Shown here piece after piece: positions 27,222 through 35,118 of a DNA stretch of 64,000 nt. The stretch lies in assembly GCF_900109355.1 (NCBI RefSeq), contig NZ_FOBF01000027.1:1-64000 (forward strand), given 5' to 3'. The translations under genes and the position numbers were made by a program. Under the pieces are notes generated by a model. That model did no database searches. It was not told the origin of the DNA and saw nothing but the letters and a program-made list of their open reading frames with translations. Origin of the DNA: Nonomuraea pusilla (GTDB taxonomy: Bacteria > Actinomycetota > Actinomycetes > Streptosporangiales > Streptosporangiaceae). Position 1 is the stretch's first letter; each line of letters starts with the position of its first letter.

Positions 27222-27770
27222 CTAGCGGCAGGCGAGCGCGGCGAGCAGCAGGGGGTTCTCGACGACGCCCTCGCTGCCCTCCTCGCGCCGCCGCATCAGC
27301 GTCGCCAGCAGCAGCGGGTGCTGGATGATGCTCTCGCCGCCCTCCTCGCGGCCCCGCATGAGCGCGGCCAGGAGCAGCGGGTGCTGGACGATGCTCTCGC
27401 CGCCGCGGGAGCGGCGGCGCATGAGCGCGGCCAGGAGCAGCGGGTGCTGGATGATGCTCTCGCCGCCCTCCTCGCGCCGCCGCATCAGCGCGGCGAGCAG
27501 GAGCGGGTGCTCGAGGATGGAGCCGTCGCCGCCCTGCTCGCGGCGGCGCATCAGCGCGGCGAGCAGCAGCGGGTGCTGGATCATGCTCTCGCCGCCCTCC
27601 TCGCGCCGCCGCATCAGCGCGGCCAGGAGCAGCGGGTGCTGGACGATGCTCTCGGCGCCCTGCTCGCGGCGGGAGGCGAGCGCGGCGAGCAGGAGCGCCT
27701 CGAAGGCGCGCTCCTCGCCCTCACGTTCGGGTGTTTCAGTACGCTCGGCGCGCTCCGCGGTCGTGGTCAT
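27222..27770 (-). CDS. Protein made of eight 21-residue tandem repeats, unknown function
   Basis: 182 aa. After a charged N-terminus (TTTAERAERTETPEREGEER) the rest is tandem copies of HPLLLAALMRRREEGG plus ESIIQ. There are seven full copies of 21 residues (one has 22) and a last partial copy. Each copy combines a hydrophobic half, an Arg/Glu half, a Gly-Gly turn and an Ile pair, predicting a short amphipathic helix per repeat. No signal peptide is present. ATG at 27770 has AGGGAA upstream. I know no family with this repeat. The frame is strongly supported because substitutions between copies are mostly conservative. Confidence 0.72.
   Translation of the reverse strand: MTTTAERAERTETPEREGEERAFEALLLAALASRREQGAESIVQHPLLLAALMRRREEGGESMIQHPLLLAALMRRREQGGDGSILEHPLLLAALMRRREEGGESIIQHPLLLAALMRRRSRGGESIVQHPLLLAALMRGREEGGESIIQHPLLLATLMRRREEGSEGVVENPLLLAALACR
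27236..27697 (-). repeat. 63-bp coding tandem repeat array
   Basis: The sense-strand codons for His-Pro-Leu recur with spacings of 63, 63, 63, 66 and 63 bp (anchors at about 27316, 27379, 27442, 27505, 27571, 27634), with degenerate copies at both ends. The 66-bp step adds exactly one codon, so the frame is kept throughout. This is a coding minisatellite, not a CRISPR: there are no unique spacers. Confidence 0.9.
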
Positions 27771-28082
27771 GGTGTTCCCTTTCAGCGTCGGTGATGCGCC
27801 ACTACTTTCGTAGGAGACATCCCGCTCAGTACCCCCGGCCGGTCGGCTCCATTCGGGTACGGAATTCGCTGGAAAAGACGTCGGACATGGCCTTCTTGCC
27901 ATTTCCAGGCCATCTTCGGGTGAGCCCGTGAGCCCGACATGACCACGCGTCTTCCGAGCTCAGGAGGGTGGAGGACGGCGAAGGCCAACCCGGTCGGAGT
28001 TTCCCGGAAGGACGGGGTAACGACCGCGAACAGATCAGATCGGGCGACCGGATACCTGTTTCGGAAACACGGGTGATAAAGC
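27771..28082. other. 312-bp non-coding region upstream of the repeat-protein gene
   Basis: No gene is visible on either strand and the base composition is less GC-rich than its surroundings. It should hold the promoter of the repeat-protein operon. It contains a 13-bp perfect palindrome TGTTTCGGAAACA (28057-28069), close to the MmcQ/YjbR stop. No convincing -35/-10 pair was found. Confidence 0.5.
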
Positions 28083-28457
28083 TCAGGGAAGACGTTGGAG
28101 GAGGGTTTTGGGGGCTACCTGGCGGTAGGCGTCGGTGACGAGTTCGGCGATTTCCGTCCAGTCGGGGTGCGTGTCGAGGCGGACGCCGAGCCAGCCCCTG
28201 TGTCCGACGTACGGCGGCCGGAAGAAGCGGTCGGGGGCCTCGGCCACCAGTTCCTGCTGGGCGCGGGGCGGCGCGGCGCACCAGAAGGCGACGCGGTCGT
28301 CGTGGTGGTGGTCGGCGAACATGACGAACGTCTTCCTGCCCCGGACGAACCAGGTGGGCTCGCCGTGGCTGAGCCGCTCGGTGACCTCGGGCAGCGCGAG
28401 GCAGAGGGCGCGCAGCCGCTCCAGCACGTCGGCGGCGGGCGCGGGGACGGCGTCCAC
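28083..28457 (-). CDS. MmcQ/YjbR family protein
   Basis: 124 aa. It carries the family core LPEVTERLSHGEPTWFVRG, KTFVMFADH and the end motif VGHRGWLGVRLD. The fold is a CyaY-like double-psi protein sometimes annotated as DNA-binding; the actual function is unknown. The GTG start at 28457 follows the rseP stop by 4 bp, so it is translated from the same message as the site-2 protease. Confidence 0.82.
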   Translation of the reverse strand: MDAVPAPAADVLERLRALCLALPEVTERLSHGEPTWFVRGRKTFVMFADHHHDDRVAFWCAAPPRAQQELVAEAPDRFFRPPYVGHRGWLGVRLDTHPDWTEIAELVTDAYRQVAPKTLLQRLP

Positions 28458-28461
28458 GGCG

Positions 28462-29766
28462 TCAGCCGGTGAGGGTGAGCGGGTTGACGAGGTCGGCGTA
28501 GACGAGCAGGCCCGCCATGACGATCATCACGAGCGCGACGGCGTACGTGAGCGGCAGCACCTTGGCGATGTCCACGTACTTGGGCTCGGGCCGGCGCATG
28601 ATCCTCGCCCAGGCGCGCTTGATGCCCTCCCAGATGCCGCCGGCGATGTGGCCGCCGTCGAGCGGGAGCAGCGGGACGAGGTTGAACAGGCCGACGGCGA
28701 GGTTGAAGCCGGCCAGCAGGTTGACGAAGAAGAAGAGCTTCTTCTCGTCGGACAGGTCGGAGGCGAGGATCTCGCCGCCCATGCGGCCCGCGCCGACGAC
28801 GCCGACGGGCCCTTCGGGGTCGCGCTTCTCGCCGGAGAAGGCGGCGTGCCAGACGCCGACCATCTTCTGCGGCAGGTTGAGCAGCGAGCCCGCCACCCGG
28901 GAGGTCAGTTCGCCCATGTAGGCGGGCACCTGGCTGAAGCTCTGCCGCTGCATGGCCTCGGTCGGCATGACGCCGAGGAAGCCGACGTTCTTCTCGATCT
29001 TCGTGGGGTCGTCGGGCTTGGGGCGGTCCTGGGCGATGAGCGTGACGTTCAGCGTCTGCGGCTTGCCGTCGCGGACGATGCCGATGACGGCCGGCCCGGC
29101 GCCATGGGAGCGGATGAGGCGGGTGGCGTCGTCCCAGGTGGCGATCTTCTGGCCGTCGAACGAGACGAGCCTGTCGCCCGGCTTCATCCCGGCCTGGGCG
29201 GCGGGCGTGGGCCTGTCGGTGGGCCGGCACTCGGTGCGCTGCTCGGAGAGGGGGATGACGCAGGTGTTGGTCTGCGGGGAGACGACGGGCGCGTAGCCGG
29301 GCAGCCCGATGCCGACGAGCAGGACGGTGAAGAACACGAAGGCCAGCACGAAGTTCATGGCGGGACCCCCCGCCATGATGATGATCTTCTGCCACCACTT
29401 CTTGCGGTAGAAGACGCGGTCCTCGTCGCCTGGCCGCACCTCTTCCTGCGCGGCGTCGCGGGCGGTCTCGATGAGCGCCTGGAACGGGCCGGTGGAGGCG
29501 CTCCTGAGCTTGCCTGGCTCGTCGCCGGGCCGGGGCGGCAGCATGCCGATCATGCGGACGTACCCGCCGAGCGGGATCCACTTGACGCCGTACTCGGTCT
29601 CGCCCTTGCGACGTGACCAGGCCGTGGTCCCGAACCCCACCATGTACTGCGTCACCCGGACGCCGAACAGCTTGGCGGGCACGAGGTGGCCGATCTCGTG
29701 CAGCGCGATGGAGGCCATCAACCCGATGAAGAAGATGACGATTCCCGCGACAAAGAGCAAGTTCAT
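28462..29766 (-). CDS. Site-2 membrane metalloprotease (RseP/Rip1-type)
   Basis: 434 aa intramembrane zinc protease. HEIGH (~23-27) lies in the first membrane helix, a PDZ domain sits at ~190-260 (AAQAGMKPGDRLVSFDGQ), and the LDG motif occurs in FNLVPLLPLDGGHIAGG. It cuts anti-sigma factors and other membrane substrates after a site-1 cut. In most actinobacteria it lies between dxr and ispG; here neither is adjacent. An MmcQ/YjbR gene follows in the same operon and a LuxR regulator is divergent. Confidence 0.92.
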   Translation of the reverse strand: MNLLFVAGIVIFFIGLMASIALHEIGHLVPAKLFGVRVTQYMVGFGTTAWSRRKGETEYGVKWIPLGGYVRMIGMLPPRPGDEPGKLRSASTGPFQALIETARDAAQEEVRPGDEDRVFYRKKWWQKIIIMAGGPAMNFVLAFVFFTVLLVGIGLPGYAPVVSPQTNTCVIPLSEQRTECRPTDRPTPAAQAGMKPGDRLVSFDGQKIATWDDATRLIRSHGAGPAVIGIVRDGKPQTLNVTLIAQDRPKPDDPTKIEKNVGFLGVMPTEAMQRQSFSQVPAYMGELTSRVAGSLLNLPQKMVGVWHAAFSGEKRDPEGPVGVVGAGRMGGEILASDLSDEKKLFFFVNLLAGFNLAVGLFNLVPLLPLDGGHIAGGIWEGIKRAWARIMRRPEPKYVDIAKVLPLTYAVALVMIVMAGLLVYADLVNPLTLTG

Positions 29767-29917
29767 CAGGGCGCGCTCCAGGCAGACGAAATCCCGACAG
29801 CCCCAGGGTAATCGAACCCGCGGGCCCGGACGGCTTGCTCATCCTTGACGAATCGGCGAACCGCGTTGACACTGGGCGACCGGACGATCACCCTGGGAGA
29901 CGACGGAGGGGGACGTC

Positions 29918-30514
29918 TTGATCAAAGTGCTGATCGCCGAACACCTGCCCTTGGTGCGCCGCGGGCTGCTCGCCGCGCTCGAATCCGAGCCCGACCTGCG
30001 CGTCGTGGCCGAGGCGTCGACCCTGGACGAGGTGGTGCCGGCGGCGCTCTCCTCCGCGCCCGACGTCGCGGTGGTCGATCTCGACCTGCCCGGTCTGCCG
30101 GTCGCGGCCCGCCTGGCGGAGCAGGCGCCCGGCTGCGCGGTGCTGATCCTGTCGGCCAGGCCCGACCCCGGTCAGGTACGGCGGGCGTTCGACGGGCCCG
30201 CCCTCGGCTTCATGACGCTCGCGGTGGCCCCGGAGCGGCTGGCGGAGGGGCTGCGGCAGGTGGCGGCGGGCCGCCGCGCGGTCGACGCGGAGCTCGCCGC
30301 GGCGGCGCTGCGCTCGGCGTCGAACCCGCTGACCAGGCGTGAGCTGGACGTGCTGCGCATCGCGGCGGGCGGGGCCCGCTCGACCGAGATCGCCGACCAG
30401 CTCTTCCTCTCCGTCGGCACGGTGCGCAACCACCTTTCCCGCATCATGTGCAAGACCGGCGCGCGTAACAGGCTCGACGCGGTGCGCATCGCCAGCGACT
30501 CGGGGTGGCTGTAG
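29918..30514 (+). CDS. Orphan LuxR/NarL-type regulator with atypical receiver
   Basis: 198 aa. The C-terminal LuxR HTH is normal (LTRRELDVLRIAAGGARSTE and LFLSVGTVRNHLSRIM). The receiver-like domain keeps Asp ~54 (VVDLDLPG), but the acidic pair is replaced (IAEHLPLVRRG) and the conserved Lys position reads GFMTLAV without Lys. Phosphorylation-independent action is therefore likely. There is no kinase beside it. The start is TTG with GGAGGGGG upstream. Targets unknown. Confidence 0.82.
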   Translation: MIKVLIAEHLPLVRRGLLAALESEPDLRVVAEASTLDEVVPAALSSAPDVAVVDLDLPGLPVAARLAEQAPGCAVLILSARPDPGQVRRAFDGPALGFMTLAVAPERLAEGLRQVAAGRRAVDAELAAAALRSASNPLTRRELDVLRIAAGGARSTEIADQLFLSVGTVRNHLSRIMCKTGARNRLDAVRIASDSGWL

Positions 30515-30522
30515 GCGGGCGA

Positions 30523-30560
30523 CGGGCCCCGGCGGAGCCGCGCCGCTCCGCCGGGGCCCG
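30523..30560 (+). terminator. Strong terminator after the orphan LuxR gene
   Basis: A 16-bp perfect stem (30523-30538 with 30545-30560) with a 6-nt loop lies 9 nt after the stop codon. Confidence 0.85.
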
Positions 30561-30670
30561 GTCAGGTACGAGCATGTCAGCGGCCCGAGGGCTCTGCCAG
30601 TGACCGTCATCACGTCCAGCCCGTGTGAAACGTCACGGCCGGGTCGTCCTCCGGCCACCGGCGCAGGCGC

Positions 30671-31786
30671 CTAGGGCCGCCAGATCAGCACGAGCGCGCA
30701 GTCGTCGTTGTGCCCCGACGCCATGGCGTTGACCAGGGCCTTGGCGCCGTCGCGGAAGCCCGAGGGCAGCAGCCGCTCGGCCTCGCCGAGCAGCCGGTCG
30801 AGGCCGGCGTCGATGTCGCGGCCGGGCTGCTCGATGAGGCCGTCGGTGAACAGCAGCAGCGCGTCGCCCTTGCGCAGGGTGCCGCTGTCGGGCTCGCAGT
30901 GCAGGTCGGGCACGACGCCGAGCACCACGCCCTTGGCGGAGGCCACCTGCCAGCTCCCCGTGCCCGCGTCGAACTTCACGACCGGCGGGTGCCCCGCCGA
31001 GGTGATCGTGTAGCCGCCGGTGGCGAGGTCGAGCCGGACGTGGACGGCGGTGACGAACCCCTCGTCGCCGCGCTGCCTGTGCAGGTACGCGTTGCAGGCC
31101 GGCAGGAAGTCGTCGACCGAGCCGAGCAGCCCGCCGAAGGTGCCGGAGAGCAGCAGCGCCCTGGTGCCGGCGTCGACGCCCTTGCCTGAGACGTCCACGA
31201 GGGCGATCTCCACGACGTCGCCGTCGCGCATGGAGACCAGGAAGTCGCCGCCGAAGGAGGAGCCGCCCGCCTGCTTGAGCACCACCTTGCCGCCCCAGTC
31301 CTTGGGGAGCGGGGGCAGCTGGCCCTGGCTCCTGAGGCGGTCGCGCAGCTCCAGCAGCATCGCGTCGCCGCGCAGCCCCTGCACGCCGAGCTTGCCCCGG
31401 GTACGGGCCAGGAGGAGGGCGAGCACGGCGGTGAACCCCATGGTGACGGTGAGCCCGAGCCCGATGCTGGCGGCGCCGAGCGTGAGCGCGACGTAGCCCA
31501 GCGCGGCGACGACGCCGACCAGCAGCTTCACCAGGCTGCGCAGCCGCAGCTGCAGGCCGCCCACGAGGGTCACGGGGATCAGCAGCGAGGGCGAGAACCA
31601 CTCGGTGGAGACCCGCGCCGCCAGCAGCCCGATGGCCAGCGCGAGGACGACGAGGGTGGCGAGCAGGTTGCGGTCGCGCGCCAGGGGGCCACGGCGGAGG
31701 AACCGTACGACGGCCACGAGGAAGGGTACCCGCGCCAGGAGCGCACGGAGCCGTGGCGGGATCAGCGGCACCGGTCGCGAACTCAT
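30671..31786 (-). CDS. Membrane PP2C-type (SpoIIE/RsbU) protein phosphatase
   Basis: 371 aa. Four or so membrane helices occupy ~40-130 (LLATLVVLALAIGLLAARVS, SLLIPVTLVGGLQLR, VGVVAALGYVALTLG, VTMGFTAVLALLLA). A PP2C-type Ser phosphatase domain follows, with metal-binding GGDFLVSM, DVSGKGVDAG, the SAGHPP motif, FTDGLIE and HNDDCALV. Such proteins dephosphorylate anti-anti-sigma factors. The cognate STAS partner and RsbW-type kinase are not adjacent; the only RsbW-like ATPase in the window is at 10453. Confidence 0.9.
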   Translation of the reverse strand: MSSRPVPLIPPRLRALLARVPFLVAVVRFLRRGPLARDRNLLATLVVLALAIGLLAARVSTEWFSPSLLIPVTLVGGLQLRLRSLVKLLVGVVAALGYVALTLGAASIGLGLTVTMGFTAVLALLLARTRGKLGVQGLRGDAMLLELRDRLRSQGQLPPLPKDWGGKVVLKQAGGSSFGGDFLVSMRDGDVVEIALVDVSGKGVDAGTRALLLSGTFGGLLGSVDDFLPACNAYLHRQRGDEGFVTAVHVRLDLATGGYTITSAGHPPVVKFDAGTGSWQVASAKGVVLGVVPDLHCEPDSGTLRKGDALLLFTDGLIEQPGRDIDAGLDRLLGEAERLLPSGFRDGAKALVNAMASGHNDDCALVLIWRP

Positions 31787-31904
31787 GATGCGCCTGACTG
31801 TAGCGGTCTGGCCCGTGTTTGGGCAGTGCGCCCGGCGAAGGCACTGATCGTTAACCTGCGATAACCGGTGGCCCGCACCGTTCGCTCCCTCCTACGGTGG
31901 ACGG

Positions 31905-33134
31905 ATGACCTTTCCCATCCGTCCGATCGACGAGTCCGAGTGGCCCGCGTTCGCCCACACCATGGACGAGGGGTTCGGCTGGACGCCGCATCCCCAGCAG
32001 ACTGAGCGGTACAAGGCCGAGACCGAGTTCGACCGCACCCTGGCCGCCTTCGACGGCGACAGGATCGTCGGCACCACGACGGTGCTGAGCCTCACCATGA
32101 CGGTACCTGGAGGCCGGCTGCCGGTGGCCGGGGTGAGCGCGGTGAGCGTGCTGCCGTCGCACCGGCGCAGGGGCGTGCTGTCCTCCCTGATGCGCAGGCA
32201 GCTGTCGGACATCCGCGAGCGGGGCGAGGCCGTCGCGGCCCTGTACGCGTCCGAGTCGTCGATCTACGGCAGGTTCGGCTACGGCAGGGCGGCCAGCGAG
32301 CTGTCGTTCCGCCTGAACAAGCAGGCGGCGGCCTTCGTGCCGAACGCGCCCACTGATCCGTCGCTGCGGGTGCGGGTGGCCGAGCCCGCGCGGGAGCGCG
32401 AGGCGCTGGAGCGGCTGTTCGCGGCGGTGGCCCCGGCGCGTCCCGGGCGCTACGACCGCGCGCCGGCCCGGTGGGACCAGGTGCTGGCCGACGAGGAGTT
32501 CGACCAGCACGGCGCGGGACGGCTGCGCTGCGCGCTGGCCGAGGACGACGGCGGGGTGCGCGGGTACGCGCTGTTCCGCATCAGGTCGAGCTGGGACCGC
32601 GACGGGGTGCCCGACGGCTCGCTGCTGGTCCGCGAGGTGGAGGCGGCCGACCCGGCGGCGTACGCGCTGCTGTGGCGGCACCTGCTCGACCGTGACCTGG
32701 TCACGAGGGTCGAGGCGGGCGGCAGGCCGGCCGACGACCCGCTGATCGCGCTGCTCGCCGACCAGCGCCAGCTGCGGGCGGGCTGGGGCGACGAGCTGTG
32801 GGTGCGCCTGGTCGTGGTGGAGCGCGCGCTGGCCTCCCGCGCGTACGCGGCGCCGGTGGACGTGGTGCTGGAGGTGGAGGACGCCGTCTGCCCGTGGAAC
32901 GCCGGACGCTGGCGGCTGCGCGCCGACGCGGCGGGAGCCGAGTGCAAGCGGGTGGAGGACGATCCGGACGTGACGCTGCCGGTGTCGGCGCTGGGCTCGG
33001 CCTACCTGGGCGACGGGCTGCTGGGGGCGCTGCTGGGCGCGGACGTGCTGCGCGAGCACCGTCCCGGCGCGGTGCGCGCGCTGGCCGCCGCGATGTCCTG
33101 GACCCCGAAGCCGTCGGCGGGCCTGGTCTTCTGA
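31905..33134 (+). CDS. Eis-like GNAT acetyltransferase
   Basis: 409 aa, the three-domain Eis/YpdE layout. The N-terminal GNAT has VSAVSVLPSHRRRGVLSSLM (acetyl-CoA loop) and SSIYGRFGYGRAA. A second degenerate GNAT domain follows, with a sterol-carrier-like C-terminal domain ending LGSAYLGDGLLGALLG. In Mycobacterium, Eis acetylates aminoglycosides and proteins; the substrate here is open. TACGGT six nt before the ATG and the lack of a ribosome binding site suggest a leaderless start. It is divergent from the PP2C phosphatase. Confidence 0.9.
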   Translation: MTFPIRPIDESEWPAFAHTMDEGFGWTPHPQQTERYKAETEFDRTLAAFDGDRIVGTTTVLSLTMTVPGGRLPVAGVSAVSVLPSHRRRGVLSSLMRRQLSDIRERGEAVAALYASESSIYGRFGYGRAASELSFRLNKQAAAFVPNAPTDPSLRVRVAEPAREREALERLFAAVAPARPGRYDRAPARWDQVLADEEFDQHGAGRLRCALAEDDGGVRGYALFRIRSSWDRDGVPDGSLLVREVEAADPAAYALLWRHLLDRDLVTRVEAGGRPADDPLIALLADQRQLRAGWGDELWVRLVVVERALASRAYAAPVDVVLEVEDAVCPWNAGRWRLRADAAGAECKRVEDDPDVTLPVSALGSAYLGDGLLGALLGADVLREHRPGAVRALAAAMSWTPKPSAGLVF

Positions 33135-33149
33135 CGTAGGCTCTGGGGC

Positions 33150-33296
33150 ATGGCCCTGCAGAGCCTTCAGATCACCGCGACCGTCGCGATGCGCGCCCGT
33201 GACGTGTCGCGCCCTTCGAAGGAGCAGCAGGAGGCCGCCGACCGGCGGCCCCTGCGCGACGAGATGCCCAGGCGCGAGACGAAGCGCAAGGGTTAG
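33150..33296 (+). CDS. Small basic protein, 48 aa, unknown
   Basis: It begins MALQSLQITATVAMRARDVS and ends RETKRKG, with a hydrophobic start and a charged Arg/Lys/Glu-rich rest. I do not recognise it. Support: TAGGCT seven nt upstream of the ATG (leaderless-type start), codon bias of a coding frame, and a stop that overlaps the rpiB stop exactly (TTAG shared by the two strands), filling the gap between flanking genes completely. Confidence 0.55.
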   Translation: MALQSLQITATVAMRARDVSRPSKEQQEAADRRPLRDEMPRRETKRKG

Positions 33297-33760
33297 GGCA
33301 GCGCCGGGAGCTGGCCGATCGTCTCGTACGTGGTCAGCTGCGCGATGCGCCTGCTGTGGCGCTCGCTGCCGGAGAACGCCGTGCCGAGGAACACCTCGAC
33401 GAAGCGGGTGGCGTCCTCGGTGGCGTGCATGCGCGCGCCGACCGCGACGACGTTGGCGTTGTTGTGCTCGCGGGCGAGCCGCGCGGTCTCCTCGCTCCAG
33501 GCCAGGGCGGCGCGGATGCCGCGCACCTTGTTGGCGGCGATCTGCTCGCCGTTGCCCGACCCGCCGATCACCACGCCCAGGCTGCCGGGGTCGCCGGACA
33601 CGCCCTCGGCGGCGCGCAGGCAGAACGCCGGGTAGTCGTCCTCGGCGTCGTAGACGAAGGGACCGCAGTCGATCACCTCGTGACCGTGGCCCTTCAGCCA
33701 GGACACGAGGTGGTTCTTGAGCTCATAGCCGGCATGGTCGGCACCGATGTAGACACGCAC
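33293..33760 (-). CDS. rpiB: Ribose-5-phosphate isomerase B (RpiB/LacAB family)
   Basis: 155 aa. Interconverts ribose-5-phosphate and ribulose-5-phosphate in the pentose phosphate pathway. It begins RVYIGADHAGYELKNHL and has GVVIGGSGNGEQIAANKVRG, HNNANVVAVGAR and a C-terminal FSGSERHSRRIAQL. The active-site Cys of E. coli-type RpiB is replaced by Ser in the GGSGNG loop, as in actinobacterial RpiB, where a Glu is the base. The start is GTG at 33760 with GGAAG nine nt upstream. Confidence 0.92.
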   Translation of the reverse strand: MRVYIGADHAGYELKNHLVSWLKGHGHEVIDCGPFVYDAEDDYPAFCLRAAEGVSGDPGSLGVVIGGSGNGEQIAANKVRGIRAALAWSEETARLAREHNNANVVAVGARMHATEDATRFVEVFLGTAFSGSERHSRRIAQLTTYETIGQLPALP

Positions 33761-33863
33761 CAGACCAGTCTTCCACAGGCGTGGGAGGGGCGGCCCGGTG
33801 GCTAGAGTAAGGACCCGTACCGCTGTCCGCCCCTTACGGCCCCCATACGGAAGCAGAGACCCC

Positions 33864-34349
33864 ATGCGTGACATCCGCGTCGTCGGCGATCCGGTCCTGC
33901 GCACGCCCGCCGAGCCGGTCACCGGCTTCGACCGCGAGCTGCGCCACCTCATCGAGGAGATGTTCCAGGCGATGTACGCGGTCAACGGCGTCGGCCTGGC
34001 CGGTCCGCAGATCGGCGTGCCCAAGAGACTGTTCGTGTACGACATCAGCGGACGCAAGGGCCACGTCGTCAACCCGGTGCTGACCGTGGACGACCCCGAG
34101 GAGGTCGTCGACGAGGAGGGCTGCCTGTCGGTGCCCGACCGCGCCACCGGCAAGCCCATCTACGCGCCGGTGGCACGGGCGTCGGGCGTCACCGTGGAGG
34201 GCGTGGACCGCCTGGAGCGCCCAGTGCGGATCAGGGCGAGAGGTTCGCTGGCGCGCTGCTTCCAGCACGAGACCGAGCATCTCGACGGCAGGCTGTACGT
34301 CGATCGCCTGCCGAGAAACGAAGCCCGTTCGATCATGCTGCGCGCGTAG
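33864..34349 (+). CDS. def: Peptide deformylase
   Basis: 161 aa metalloenzyme removing the formyl group from nascent proteins. Motif 1 is GVGLAGPQIG (the second Ala of the usual GxGLAAPQ is Gly), motif 2 EEGCLSVP with the metal Cys, and motif 3 QHETEHLDG (HExxH). The ATG at 33864 has GGAAG upstream. It is followed nine bp later by an SDR gene whose own -10-like TAGATT overlaps the def stop. Confidence 0.95.
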   Translation: MRDIRVVGDPVLRTPAEPVTGFDRELRHLIEEMFQAMYAVNGVGLAGPQIGVPKRLFVYDISGRKGHVVNPVLTVDDPEEVVDEEGCLSVPDRATGKPIYAPVARASGVTVEGVDRLERPVRIRARGSLARCFQHETEHLDGRLYVDRLPRNEARSIMLRA

Positions 34350-34358
34350 ATTGGCGGC

Positions 34359-35090
34359 ATGAGCGTACTTTCGGGTAAGGGAGCAGTGGTCACGGGAGGC
34401 TCCCGTGGCATCGGCAGGGCCGTCGTCGAGCGGCTGGCCGCCGACGGAGCACAGGTCGTCTTCAGCTACCGCGCCGACGAGACCGCGGCGAAGGACGTCG
34501 CCGAGAGCACGGGCGCGCACGCGGTGCGGGCCGACATGGGCGACCGGGCCGATCTCGAACGGTTCTTCGCCGAGGCCGAGGCGCGGCTGCCCGGGCTCGA
34601 CATCCTCGTCAACAACGCGGCGGAGCTCGCCGGCGTGAAGCCGATCACCGACATCACCGACGACGACTACGAGCGGGCGTTCGCGGTGAACACCCGGGCG
34701 GCGTTCCTGGCGATGCAGTGGGCGGGCCGGGTCATGCGCGACGGCGGCCGGATCGTCAACGTCTCCACGCTCAACACGGTGATCCCGGGTCCGGCGCTCG
34801 CGCTGTACACGTCGAGCAAGGCGGCGATCGAGCAGTTCGCGAAGGTGGCGGCGCGCGAGTTCGGCCCGCGCGGCATCACCGCCAACTCCGTCTCCCCCGG
34901 CGCGACCGACACCGACCTGCTGCGGACGGCCAACCCTCCTGAGGCGCTGGAGCGGTCGAAGGCGTTCACGGCGCTGGGGCGCCTCGGCACGCCCGAGGAC
35001 ATCGCCTCGGTGGTGGCGTTCCTGGCCGGGCCCGACGGGCGCTGGGTCACCGGCCAGAACCTCCTGGCCACGGGCGGGATGCTCGTCTGA
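34359..35090 (+). CDS. Short-chain dehydrogenase/reductase
   Basis: 243 aa classical SDR. The cofactor motif TGGSRGIGRAV, NNAAE, the catalytic Ser in NVSTLNT and YTSSK (YxxxK) are all present, and the C-terminus GRWVTGQNLLATGGMLV is typical of the FabG-like/3-oxoacyl reductase group. The residues after the second strand (FSYRADE) favour NADP(H). Substrate unknown. TAGATT six nt before the ATG, overlapping the def stop, suggests its own leaderless message. Confidence 0.9.
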   Translation: MSVLSGKGAVVTGGSRGIGRAVVERLAADGAQVVFSYRADETAAKDVAESTGAHAVRADMGDRADLERFFAEAEARLPGLDILVNNAAELAGVKPITDITDDDYERAFAVNTRAAFLAMQWAGRVMRDGGRIVNVSTLNTVIPGPALALYTSSKAAIEQFAKVAAREFGPRGITANSVSPGATDTDLLRTANPPEALERSKAFTALGRLGTPEDIASVVAFLAGPDGRWVTGQNLLATGGMLV

Positions 35091-35118
35091 GCCTCCCCGG
35101 GGGCGCGGCCGCGACCGG

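Noticed and set aside
27236-27697. CRISPR-like appearance of the 63-bp repeat array
   Set aside because: There are no unique spacers; the whole unit repeats and keeps an open reading frame. No cas genes in the window.
28057-28069. 13-bp palindrome TGTTTCGGAAACA as an operator
   Set aside because: It is perfect but short and lies just past the MmcQ/YjbR stop, far from the repeat-protein start; noted inside the spacer entry only.
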